Assembly (NCBI GenBank): GCA_003615045.1
Contig: ML014133.1
Span: 62,001 to 126,000 of the forward strand
Reading direction: 5' to 3'
From: Caulochytrium protostelioides
Lineage: Eukaryota > Chytridiomycota > Caulochytriomycetes > Caulochytriales > Caulochytriaceae
DNA length: 64,000 nt
The position numbers and the translations under genes were made by a program. The notes under the pieces were generated by a model. The model was not told the DNA's origin. It ran no database searches and saw nothing but the letters and a program-made list of their open reading frames with translations. This document shows, one piece after another, positions 11,731 through 20,440 of the stretch (position 1 is its first letter; the number at the start of each line of letters is the position of its first letter).

Positions 11731-13359
11731 ATGGCACCACCACGCCAACGGCCGACAGGCCGCACGCAGGATGGCGACGACCATGCCGATACTGGCGCCG
11801 CGTCGCCGCCACCGACGACGCCGCCGTCTGCGCGTCCGCGCCTCAAGACGTCCAAGCCACCGGCCGCGGCTCGGCCGTCACCCGCCGCTGCCGCGGCGCG
11901 GCGGCCACTCGGGTCGCTCGTCGTCGGCGGCGTGGCCGTGCTGCTCCTCGCGCTGAGCCTGCTCGCGAGCCAGCGCTGGCGCCACGGCGCCTTCCGGCTC
12001 GGCTCCCACGTGCCGAGCGTGTACGAGCGCGGGCTCGTGACCGAGACGCCGGCCGTCCGCGCCATCCTGCAGGAGCATGCGCGGACCACGTGGCAGCGCG
12101 CCGCGGCGCCCGCGGCGCCGGAGCCGTCGGCGTCGGGGACCGCGACGCTCGTGTACGTCACGCCATGGAACCGCCGCGGGTCCGACGTCGCGCTGCGGCT
12201 GGCGGCGCGACGGCGGCGGCGCCCGCTGGAGGCGGCCGATGCGCACAACGCCACGCTGCTCGTGGCGCCGACGTGGTTCTCGGTCTTTTCGGCCGACGCG
12301 GCGCAGCAGCGGCCTGAGCAGGACGCGCGGCTGCGGGCGACGGACCGGTGGTCGGCGTCGCGCGCCTATCTGGCGACGGGCTTCCAGGACATTGATGCGG
12401 GGTGGGTCCGCACGCTGCAGACGCCGCCGGCGCCCGCGCGCGTCGTGCCTCGCGTCCTGCTGACGCTCGCGTCCCACCACGATCTCGCGCGGCTCACGGC
12501 CAACCGCGACGGCGCCGCCGACGACTTGGCGCAGCTGCTGGCGACGATCGTGGCCGACCACGGCTTCGACGGCCTCGTCGTCGAGGCCCCCGGCTGCGTC
12601 GTGACGTTCCTGAACCCGCTGCTGGCCGCGCTCCGGAAGCGCTTGCACGCGCAGCTCTACGGCAGCACGAAGCTCATCGTTGTCGTCGTCCCGGCGCTCG
12701 CGGCCGGCAGCGAGGCGACCGAGGACCACGAAGCAGCGCTGTTCATCAAGCCGAACGAGGCCGCGCAGGCGGGCGCCGCGCTCGCGTCGGTGCCGGCTGA
12801 TTTCTTTGCCGTCATGACCTACGACTACATGCCGCCGTGGGCGTGGACGATGCCGCCGGGCGCCGGGCCCGCGGGCGGCGGGCACGTCAGCGGCGGCGGC
12901 ATGCCCAACGCGCCGCGCGCCTGGGTCGAGGCGAGTCTCGCGCACCTGCTTGACGACGGCCAGCTCGCGCCAAGCCGCGTGCTGCTCGGGATGAATCTGT
13001 ACGGCGCCGCGTACCCCGCGCTCGAGCCTGCGATCGTCTTCCGCGAGCCGCTCGTCGGCGCCGCGTATCTGGACATGATCGCGCGCGCGCCGGCAGGGCC
13101 GCTGCCGCCGCCGCCGGACGCGTCGCCGGACGCCGCACCCATCTCGGCGGAGGACGCCGCCGGCCGCTTGATCTGGGACGCGCGCGCCGAGGAGCACGTG
13201 ATGCTGATTGCGCGCGCCGACGGGACGCCCTATGCGGTCTGGTACCCGACGCTCTACAGTCTGGCGCAGCGGATGGCCCGGGTCCGGGCCTGGGGCGTCG
13301 GCGTCGCCCTGTGGGAGATCGGCCAGGGCCTCGACTACTTTTACGAGATTGTCGGTTAA
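11731..13359 (+). CDS. CHID1-like GH18 chitinase-domain protein
   Basis: Member of the GH18 branch typified by chitinase-domain-containing protein 1 (stabilin-interacting chitinase-like). The product is 542 residues from ATG at 11731. An Ala/Pro-rich N-terminus precedes one hydrophobic segment (GSLVVGGVAVLLLALSLL, residues 61-78), suggesting a type II membrane or signal-anchored lumenal protein. The barrel then follows family order: TLVYVTPWNRRGSDVAL, DHGFDGLVVE with the Glu at the catalytic position, FFAVMTYDY, VLLGMNLYGAAYP, and the hallmark C-terminal VGVALWEIGQGLDYFYEIVG. GH18 proteins of this branch bind saccharides, but hydrolysis is not established for them. The stop lies 118 bases from the stop of the convergent CDC50 gene. 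Family assignment is strong; substrate is unknown. Confidence 0.88.
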   Translation: MAPPRQRPTGRTQDGDDHADTGAASPPPTTPPSARPRLKTSKPPAAARPSPAAAAARRPLGSLVVGGVAVLLLALSLLASQRWRHGAFRLGSHVPSVYERGLVTETPAVRAILQEHARTTWQRAAAPAAPEPSASGTATLVYVTPWNRRGSDVALRLAARRRRRPLEAADAHNATLLVAPTWFSVFSADAAQQRPEQDARLRATDRWSASRAYLATGFQDIDAGWVRTLQTPPAPARVVPRVLLTLASHHDLARLTANRDGAADDLAQLLATIVADHGFDGLVVEAPGCVVTFLNPLLAALRKRLHAQLYGSTKLIVVVVPALAAGSEATEDHEAALFIKPNEAAQAGAALASVPADFFAVMTYDYMPPWAWTMPPGAGPAGGGHVSGGGMPNAPRAWVEASLAHLLDDGQLAPSRVLLGMNLYGAAYPALEPAIVFREPLVGAAYLDMIARAPAGPLPPPPDASPDAAPISAEDAAGRLIWDARAEEHVMLIARADGTPYAVWYPTLYSLAQRMARVRAWGVGVALWEIGQGLDYFYEIVG

Positions 13360-13476
13360 GATGATGTTGCGACCGCCGGCCCTCCCCTTTTTGCCCACCC
13401 CCTTCGCATACCGCTTTTCGCTGTATCACATGCATGTTGTGTTGGTTCTACAAAAGAGAGCGCAGCCGTCGAGCGA

Positions 13477-14802
13477 TCACTGGCGGTTCCACGAGAGGAA
13501 CCGCGGGTCGCCGATCTTGCGCTTGCTGCAGAACATGTGGATGCCCATCATGAGCGCCAGCAGCAGCGCGGCGGCGGCGCCAATCAAGTACAGGATGCTG
13601 AGGGTGTAGTTGCGCTGGCCGTACCAGGTCGTCTCGCCAAAGACGATGCTCTTGGTGCCGTTGAACCGCGCCACATCGTACCGCGAGGTCACGACCATCT
13701 GGTAGGTGCCGGCCGCCAGGGCGCCGCTCGCGTTCTTGCCCCACAGCTTGCGGAACGTCGGCTGGCCCTCGGGCCGCATCCAGTTCTGGAAGCGCGGGTC
13801 GCCGATCATCATCGTCAGCGTCGACGCGTTGTAGCCGTCGCCGTATCGCTCGGGCCACGCTGCGCGCCACATCGGCGGCGGGATCAGGTTCGTCCGGATC
13901 GTCGCGTCCGACTCGGACGCCCAGCGGCCCGGCGGCCTGAACTGGTCCTTGGCGGAGGCCCACGTGATGTCGTCCGTGCTGAAGGCATACGTCGACGCCG
14001 GCGTGCACGCCCCTGCGGGGGCCGCGGGATCGAGTGGCGCTGCACACGTGAGGTCGGTGAACTCGTCGGTAAAGAACGAGTTGGCGATGAGGCCGCAGGG
14101 GTAGTACTGCGCGCCGGGGGCGGCGTTGCGGATCACGGCGTCGCGCTCGGCCTCGGGCCGGAGGCAGTCCATGTTGAAGCGACTCTGGTCCTTGGCGGAC
14201 GCGTCGTTGCAGTTCGCATACTGCAGCCAGCCGCACGTCGGCGTCGCCACCGCAATGGTGCCGATCGCCTCGGCGTTGGCCACGTCGTCGCCGCGCAGCT
14301 GCTTGTACGACACACTGCCCACAAACAGCCGGTGGTTCTGGTAGAAGTTGGTGAACTGGATCCACCAGTGAACGGGCGCGGACATGGCGGGCACGTTGAT
14401 GAACAGCGTGCACTGCCCCGTGGCGGCGTTGTAGGCCCACGAGTCGATCGTGTCGGGCGTCGTCGTCTGGCCCGGCTGGGGCCGCGCCCGCGTCGCGGGC
14501 GCCGCCGTCGCGCACTGCGTGTAGTCGGCGCGGACGTCGTGAGTGTTCCGGGACGTCACGAGGTATGCGAGCCCGATGGGGAGGCAGATCAGAAACAGCA
14601 GCGTCAGCAGGGGCAGCATGCGCCGCGGAATCAGGACCCAGTTGTAGTAGTGCAGCGTCTGCTGGCGGAAGCGCTCGATGCGGGGGCCATACTGCCGCGT
14701 CTTCTTGATCTTGGGCGGCTTCGGCGCGCCGGGATCGGGCACCGCGGCGGGGCCGGACGACCCCGGCGCGACGTCCGTCGCGCGGTGACGCAGGTGGACC
14801 AT
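13477..14802 (-). CDS. CDC50/Lem3-family phospholipid flippase subunit
   Basis: Non-catalytic beta subunit that escorts and stabilises P4-ATPase flippases from the ER to Golgi and plasma membrane. Family hallmarks appear in order: RFRQQTLHYYNWVLIPRRML leading into the first membrane helix (LLTLLFLICLPIGLAYLV), DYTQC, FYQNHRLFVGSVSYKQLRG, PCGLIANSFFTDEF, RAAWPERYGDGYN, then the second helix (LSILYLIGAAAALLLALMMG) and a basic tail. The cysteines expected in the extracellular loop are present. ATG at 14802 (MVHLRHRATD) gives 441 residues, close to the family length. The frame is open to 14925 but the extra 41 residues do not resemble the family. One exon. Confidence 0.93.
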   Translation of the reverse strand: MVHLRHRATDVAPGSSGPAAVPDPGAPKPPKIKKTRQYGPRIERFRQQTLHYYNWVLIPRRMLPLLTLLFLICLPIGLAYLVTSRNTHDVRADYTQCATAAPATRARPQPGQTTTPDTIDSWAYNAATGQCTLFINVPAMSAPVHWWIQFTNFYQNHRLFVGSVSYKQLRGDDVANAEAIGTIAVATPTCGWLQYANCNDASAKDQSRFNMDCLRPEAERDAVIRNAAPGAQYYPCGLIANSFFTDEFTDLTCAAPLDPAAPAGACTPASTYAFSTDDITWASAKDQFRPPGRWASESDATIRTNLIPPPMWRAAWPERYGDGYNASTLTMMIGDPRFQNWMRPEGQPTFRKLWGKNASGALAAGTYQMVVTSRYDVARFNGTKSIVFGETTWYGQRNYTLSILYLIGAAAALLLALMMGIHMFCSKRKIGDPRFLSWNRQ

Positions 14803-15769
14803 GGCGAGAAGATGGCGCGGTGCGATGGCAGGAGCGGCTCGGACCCCGGGTGGACACCGGCAGGAGCAACGGTAACAGCGCTCGACGTCACCGTGGCGAG
14901 AGAATACGAGAGAGAGAACGGGCATGCACTGCGAGCGAAATCACAGAAAAAAGCATCATCATCATGATAAAACAAAGAGCGAGAGCGCCAGGAAGGATCG
15001 CACGCGCCTGATCCACCACCAAGGGGAGGCCCAGAAGCCCCGGCAGCCGCGGCGTTGGGCATCTGCCTCTGCTCATGCGTCAGCGACGCGCCGTCCCTGC
15101 GATCGGCGAAGCGGCTCGCGCTTGTTCAGGACTTGCGGTGCCGCGGCCGATCAGCACGACCGGCGCTCGGCAGCCCGGCGAATCGGAGCAAGAGAGGGCG
15201 CCCGACTCTCCCCCGGCATGCCGGCGGTGTGCTCAACGCGCCGGACCGACGCCGGGAAAGCGCCACACGCGGGGCCATTCCTGGCGGCGCCGACGCCTTC
15301 GTTTCCTTGACGGTCGCCCCACGCCCGGCAGCGCCACCGCCGTGCACCGGCGGCAACGTGGCCATCCGTCGGCTCGGACGCAGCGATGGATCCGTCGCGC
15401 ACCGGCCGCGCAAATCATCCGGGTGCCGCGATCGGTGCGCTGCGCCTCCCGCCGCGCATCTCCTAGGAACGCCACAGCCAGTCAGCGTTTTGTATGAGAG
15501 CGTGGTACGGATGCAGAGACGGAAGGCTCTTTAGAGAGCCTCTGAGCCATGGACGCCAGGCAAGCAAGAGCCACGCGATGGACATCCGAATCAACGATTG
15601 ATTTGGTTTACGAGAAGGTATCAACAGCCAACTCGACTTATAATTAATTGTTTCATTATGACATCAAGAAGGTTCGTATGTCATTGGGCATCGGGGATAT
15701 ATAAACAAGAAGGGGCTGCAGAAGGCAGCCAATTAGAAAGAGAAGAGGTCCGCCGCCGCCGCCGCCGTC
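14803..15769. other. intergenic, no gene recognised
   Basis: Upstream region of the CDC50 gene and 3' flank of the endopolyphosphatase gene. An AT-richer stretch at 15590-15720 stands out against the GC-rich surroundings and probably belongs to the 3' end of the endopolyphosphatase transcript. Confidence 0.45.
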
Positions 15770-17194
15770 TTATTGGAAGACGCCCGTGACATTCATGTAC
15801 TGGATGTAACGGTCAAAGGCGACACCGCCCTTCTGGATCTCGCGGACCGTCTTGGTCAAGCCGTCGTGGCTGAGGTCGTTGCCAAAGGCCTCGCTGAAGG
15901 TGTACTCCTTGCGGTACATGACGCGGCCCTCCAGGTTGTCCTGGTACAGGTCGGTCCAGTACTGCGTGTAGTCCGTGAGCGCCATCGTCTCGACGTCGTA
16001 TTTGTAGGTGCGAACACCCGGGTTCTTGGCGGTCGTGATGGAGGGCGCGTTCAGCATAAAGTGCGCGATCTGGCGATCCTCCGCCGCGTGCATGTACGGA
16101 TAGTTCGCCGTCACACTCTCGGTATGGTAGGTGTTCATGTCGTCCAGGTAGACATAGCTGATGTGGTCTGAGTTGTCGTGGCCGTGGAAGTGGCCCGTGA
16201 TCGTGTCGGCATACTGGACCAGCAGCGTCGTGTATTTCTCCTCGCAGTCCGGGTAGTACTCGTGACGGCCGGCCTGGTCAGTCATTTCGACGTGCGACAT
16301 CAGCCAGACTCGCTTGCCGCTGTCGCGCGCATCGCGCAGCTGCTGCTTCAGCCAGTCCAGCATCCCGGCCCCGGGCGTGCCGTGGCGGCAGCTCTTGACG
16401 GCCGTGTTATACGTGAAAAAGAACATGGAGTTGAGCGAGATCACGTTCAGCGTCGGCGCAAACTCATAGACAAAGTAGCCGCCCTTCTTGAACGAGTCCT
16501 GCTTCTCGATGCCCAGACCGAGCTTGCTCCACATGTCGCCGAGCTGCTGGTAGATCTCCTGGCTGCCGTAGCTGAGCACCTCTGACACGAGGGGGTCATT
16601 GTTGCCGATCGTGGTGATGATGGGGATCTTGCTGGTGTCAAATGCGTTCAGCATGCGATCGAGCGCGATGTGGTGGGCCTCCAGGGCCTGCTCGGCCGTG
16701 CGCGGCAGCTCGGTCTTGTCCCAGTCGTGGCGCGCCGTGTCGCCCGTGTAAATCACCATATCGACATCGTTCAGCCCGGAAGCCGTCAGAAAGTCAAACG
16801 TCGCGTTGATCAGCGAGACCGGCGCATCGCACTTGATCCCCAGGTGGCCGTATGGGCCGGCAACGTTGCGCGAGGGGTCCACGTTAAAGCGGTGGCACGC
16901 TTGCTTGGGGTCCGAGTGCGCCTTGTAGAACTGGTCGATGTGCATATCGGTGATATGCAGGATGCGGCCCGTGAGGCGGCGACCCTTGAACGAGTACTCG
17001 TCCTTCGCGGTGATGAACTTCTTGGTGCCCACCAGCGGCGTCAGCGACTTGGCCGTGCTTCTTGACATGCCCGGCAGGGCCGACGCGTGGCTCGTCAGCA
17101 GCGTCAGCGCTACGGCAAGGCCGGCCACGAGACTGAGCAGCGACCGCCAGGCCGACGTCGCGGCCTGGGCCGAGGTGCCTGTCGAGGCGATCAT
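15770..17194 (-). CDS. Ppn1-like endopolyphosphatase (calcineurin-like phosphoesterase)
   Basis: Metallophosphoesterase of the acid sphingomyelinase/endopolyphosphatase group; Ppn1 cleaves long polyphosphate chains in the vacuole. The 474-residue product has an N-terminal hydrophobic signal or anchor (LLSLVAGLAVALTLLTSHA, residues 19-37). The metal-site motifs follow in order: DMHID (83-87), GDTARHD (151-157), GNND (197-200), MSHVE with His301, and GHFHGH (334-339). The segment GGYFVYEF, VISLNSMFFF and GAGMLDWLKQQL follows the Ppn1 pattern more closely than sphingomyelinase. It lacks the long C-terminal region of yeast Ppn1, so length fits a compact form. Biochemical specificity (polyphosphate versus phospholipid) is inferred. 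Confidence 0.82.
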   Translation of the reverse strand: MIASTGTSAQAATSAWRSLLSLVAGLAVALTLLTSHASALPGMSRSTAKSLTPLVGTKKFITAKDEYSFKGRRLTGRILHITDMHIDQFYKAHSDPKQACHRFNVDPSRNVAGPYGHLGIKCDAPVSLINATFDFLTASGLNDVDMVIYTGDTARHDWDKTELPRTAEQALEAHHIALDRMLNAFDTSKIPIITTIGNNDPLVSEVLSYGSQEIYQQLGDMWSKLGLGIEKQDSFKKGGYFVYEFAPTLNVISLNSMFFFTYNTAVKSCRHGTPGAGMLDWLKQQLRDARDSGKRVWLMSHVEMTDQAGRHEYYPDCEEKYTTLLVQYADTITGHFHGHDNSDHISYVYLDDMNTYHTESVTANYPYMHAAEDRQIAHFMLNAPSITTAKNPGVRTYKYDVETMALTDYTQYWTDLYQDNLEGRVMYRKEYTFSEAFGNDLSHDGLTKTVREIQKGGVAFDRYIQYMNVTGVFQ

Positions 17195-20100
17195 CGTTGC
17201 GAGAGTAAGGAACGAAGGGGCCCCGAGGGGCGGGGGGTATGAAGGGATCAGGGAGGACGCGAGACCAGCGGAGAGCTAATTGCAGGGTATGCAATATATC
17301 GAGTATCCGAGTGCCGTTTCTATAAGAACGCACTGCTTCGTGTCGCTCGGCTGACGGGTCCACGTGGCCGTGTCACGAACCAGGAAGGCCCGCGGAATAG
17401 GCAGGAGCGTTCGCTTCAGACGAGAAGCTATGAAAGGCTCCGCCAGAAGCGACGACGGGATCAGCGGTTGCGGATGAGATAGGCTGCACGGCAGATCGCC
17501 GTCACTAGGGAAGCTCGACCTGCCAGAACGAAGCGGACCGTCAACAGGGTCCGTCGGGGATACGAACGGACAGTCAGTCCAAAACAAGAAGCAGCGCGGG
17601 GCTGGACTTGCCTTTTCGATTGAGGAGGTGAACGGCTTGCAGTCAACCTACACGAGGTATGTCCCTGCCGCCGGATAGGTTAGTTATGCTGTTATCGGTT
17701 GTTGTTTCGCTGAAGCCCATTCCATACATTCATTTTTCATCTTCCATACGAGAGGGGGAGGGAGAGGGAGAGGGAGGGAGAGAGAAGGAGAGAGAGGGAG
17801 AGGGAGGGAGAGAGAGGGAGGAAGGAGGAGAGAGAGTCCTAACACGAACATAAGAGAAGCATGATACCACGCATGTGACATTTTTCCGATATGCTTGCTC
17901 TCGTGTTATCGCTTGTCAGCTGTTGCTTGTGGCTCTCAGCACGCGCCTGGCGACGACACGGCCGCTTGGCCCCCGTCGACTTTTACCGACGGCCTTATAT
18001 ACCGTCCCCCGCGGCCAGCGGCTTAGGTCCGCCACTGCCCTGCCGTGGCTCCTGGCAGCCCGCGGCGCCCACGCCACTGACCCCCGCGCCTGGTCAGCCG
18101 GCCTGGTCAGCCGGCCTGGTCAGCCGGCCTGGACCCCCGGCTTTGGAGCGGAGTTACGGCCCCGCCGTATCGGTCGGCCCTGTTGAATGACCCGAGCCGG
18201 CGGGCGGCTTGCTGCGGTCTGTTTCAGGATTCCGGCGCGCGGTGTCCTGGGGCACCTGGTCGGAGGATGCGGGCAAGAAGGACAACAAAAAAAGTTGCGT
18301 CTCCGGTCCCTCCTTGCGGCCTCCATGGCCGAGAGGCATCCCGCTGGCCACGGCCATGCCCGATGCCGTGGAGGCATCGGTGACCCTCCAATTTTCATGC
18401 GCTTTTCGCAGCGGGAGCTGAGCGGCTTCCATGGGACGGCGCGTGTCGCTAGCCCCACGCCGTCGGCCACTACGAACGGTGTGCGGGTGCCTCCCCGTAT
18501 CGGCTCAGGGGCTTCGAGTCATGCAGCGCGCGCAGGCTGCGGACGGCCACCCTTCCGCCCGGCTCCTCCGGATGCTTCCGCCTAACGCTCGCTGGTGGTG
18601 TCCCCCCCGAGGTGAGAAGGCGCCGCTCCGCCTTGCTCGCCTTTTACCGTCACCGCGCGACTCGCGGGCTCGGGGGGGACATGTGGCGCGTGTTCGGCAA
18701 TGACGGCGGCGTGCGGGTCCACGTCATGCAGAATGTCCCGCCCACGCCTGTCTGTCTCTGTTCATCACGCGCGCGACGGTGCCTGATGCCTGTGTCCATC
18801 ACGCGACGCGACGCGACGCGATGCGACGGGTCTTCGCAGACGCCCGGGCCTCCGTCCGCGTCAGCGACCGGGGGGATGTTGCCTGGGACGCGGCCGCGTG
18901 ATTGTGGGCGTGGCACCGTGGCCGAGTTGAGAAATGTATGGGAGAGGCGAAGCGACGATTACCCAAGGGGAGGAGTAGGCCGGTGCCACCGTTCTGGATG
19001 CTGCCCGCAAGCGCGCTCGGAGCCCCTGACCCGCGGCGGTCGACTGTTGTCGCGTCGACGGCGTCGACGGCCCTTGGGCCGCTTCGTTGATGACGACCGC
19101 CACCTCGATCGACGATGTGCCATCTCGCCAAAAGGTTCCATGGCATCATCGCGGACGGAGCCGTGCTGGTGTCAGCGATGCGAGGGGTTTCAAGGGTCCG
19201 GCACGTGCAGGACACAACTCAAAACCCTCGAAACACAACCGGATCGCGCTGGCAGGTCCTTCGGTTCCGCGCGATAGGAACATTTACGGGTCGCGAGGGG
19301 GTGCGCAATGAATATTTTTTTCTGGTGGGTGCTGGTCGGCGCCATCGTTAGGGAAATGATGCCGGAGCCCCGAAGGTCTGCCGCTCATGAGGTCCTCTCG
19401 AAGAGGCATGCCTGCACGTGTGTCCCATCATGGGATCGCGGTGGTCGCGCACGATTTAATGGCGGTAGCCGTGCCGCCCCTAGTGATTCGACGTCTGCAC
19501 ATGCATTTTTTTCTGGTAAAATCTGATGCTGAGATGAGTGATACGAAGCGATGACGCGAAAGGTGTGAAAAGGGCTACATGACCTCGTCGGGCGCCTCGG
19601 AGGCTCAGGAGACATCGCTGCCATGTGCGTCGTCCCGGACCATACTGGCCATGCATAACATCGCATGCCATTCAGGCCATACTCGCATGATGCAGATGCC
19701 GATAGCAATGAAGGGTGGTCGTCCAGCATTGACCAAAAGACACATGGTTGCATGGTCGTAACCGCCGCGGCTGACGTATGCACGACCGCGTTGGCGTGAC
19801 GCTTGAAAAGCCAACGCACGGTCCGTAGAGTGTCGTTGTCGTCGTCGCTTGCGTCCGACGATCCAGTGATCAGATCTGCGTGATGATTGAAGCGTTTCTG
19901 TCGATCATGCCGATGGCGTCAAGATGGCGTCCATGATGATACGGATCGGTGGCGACCACCACCGACGACGCGTGGTGCCGCCTCGACCGACTGAACTCCG
20001 CACGACGTGGCTTGGCGCTTGCGCGGCGGCGCATGCCTGGAACCGGCCCCTCCCGCAGCGTTCATACCCCTCTGACGACGCGAGGCGTCGCGAATATCCC

Positions 20101-20440
20101 GTTGGCCGCCGGCGACCCTGCCGTGGCTCGCTTCGCTCCCCATGCACGTGGCTCGGGGCCGTTGAAGACTCTGCTCGGGTGCCAAATAGCGATACACGCT
20201 CGAATGGCCGCGGTGATGCGACCCCCGTTCGGGGTGTTCCGGGTAGCTGATCGCACCGCCGCCGGACGCCATCCTCCCCATCCTTTGACGAATCGTCCCC
20301 ACTGCCGTGACGGCCACACGGGAGCACGCGAACACGTGACCGCTGGCTGCTTTAGCCGCGTGGGCAATGCCGATCGCGGCTTCTGAGAACCCCGTGTCGG
20401 GTCCCGCCCGCGTCGCGCTCGCGCTGTCCCTGCCCGGACC
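17195..20440. repeat. 3.2 kb intergenic with purine-rich and 13-bp tandem repeats
   Basis: No gene recognised. Contains a GAGAGG-type purine tract at about 17751-17835, a tandem CCTGGTCAGCCGG repeat at about 18089-18132, and a short GCGAC run near 18805-18830. Small frames are biased and unconserved. The right end should contain the haspin promoter. Confidence 0.6.
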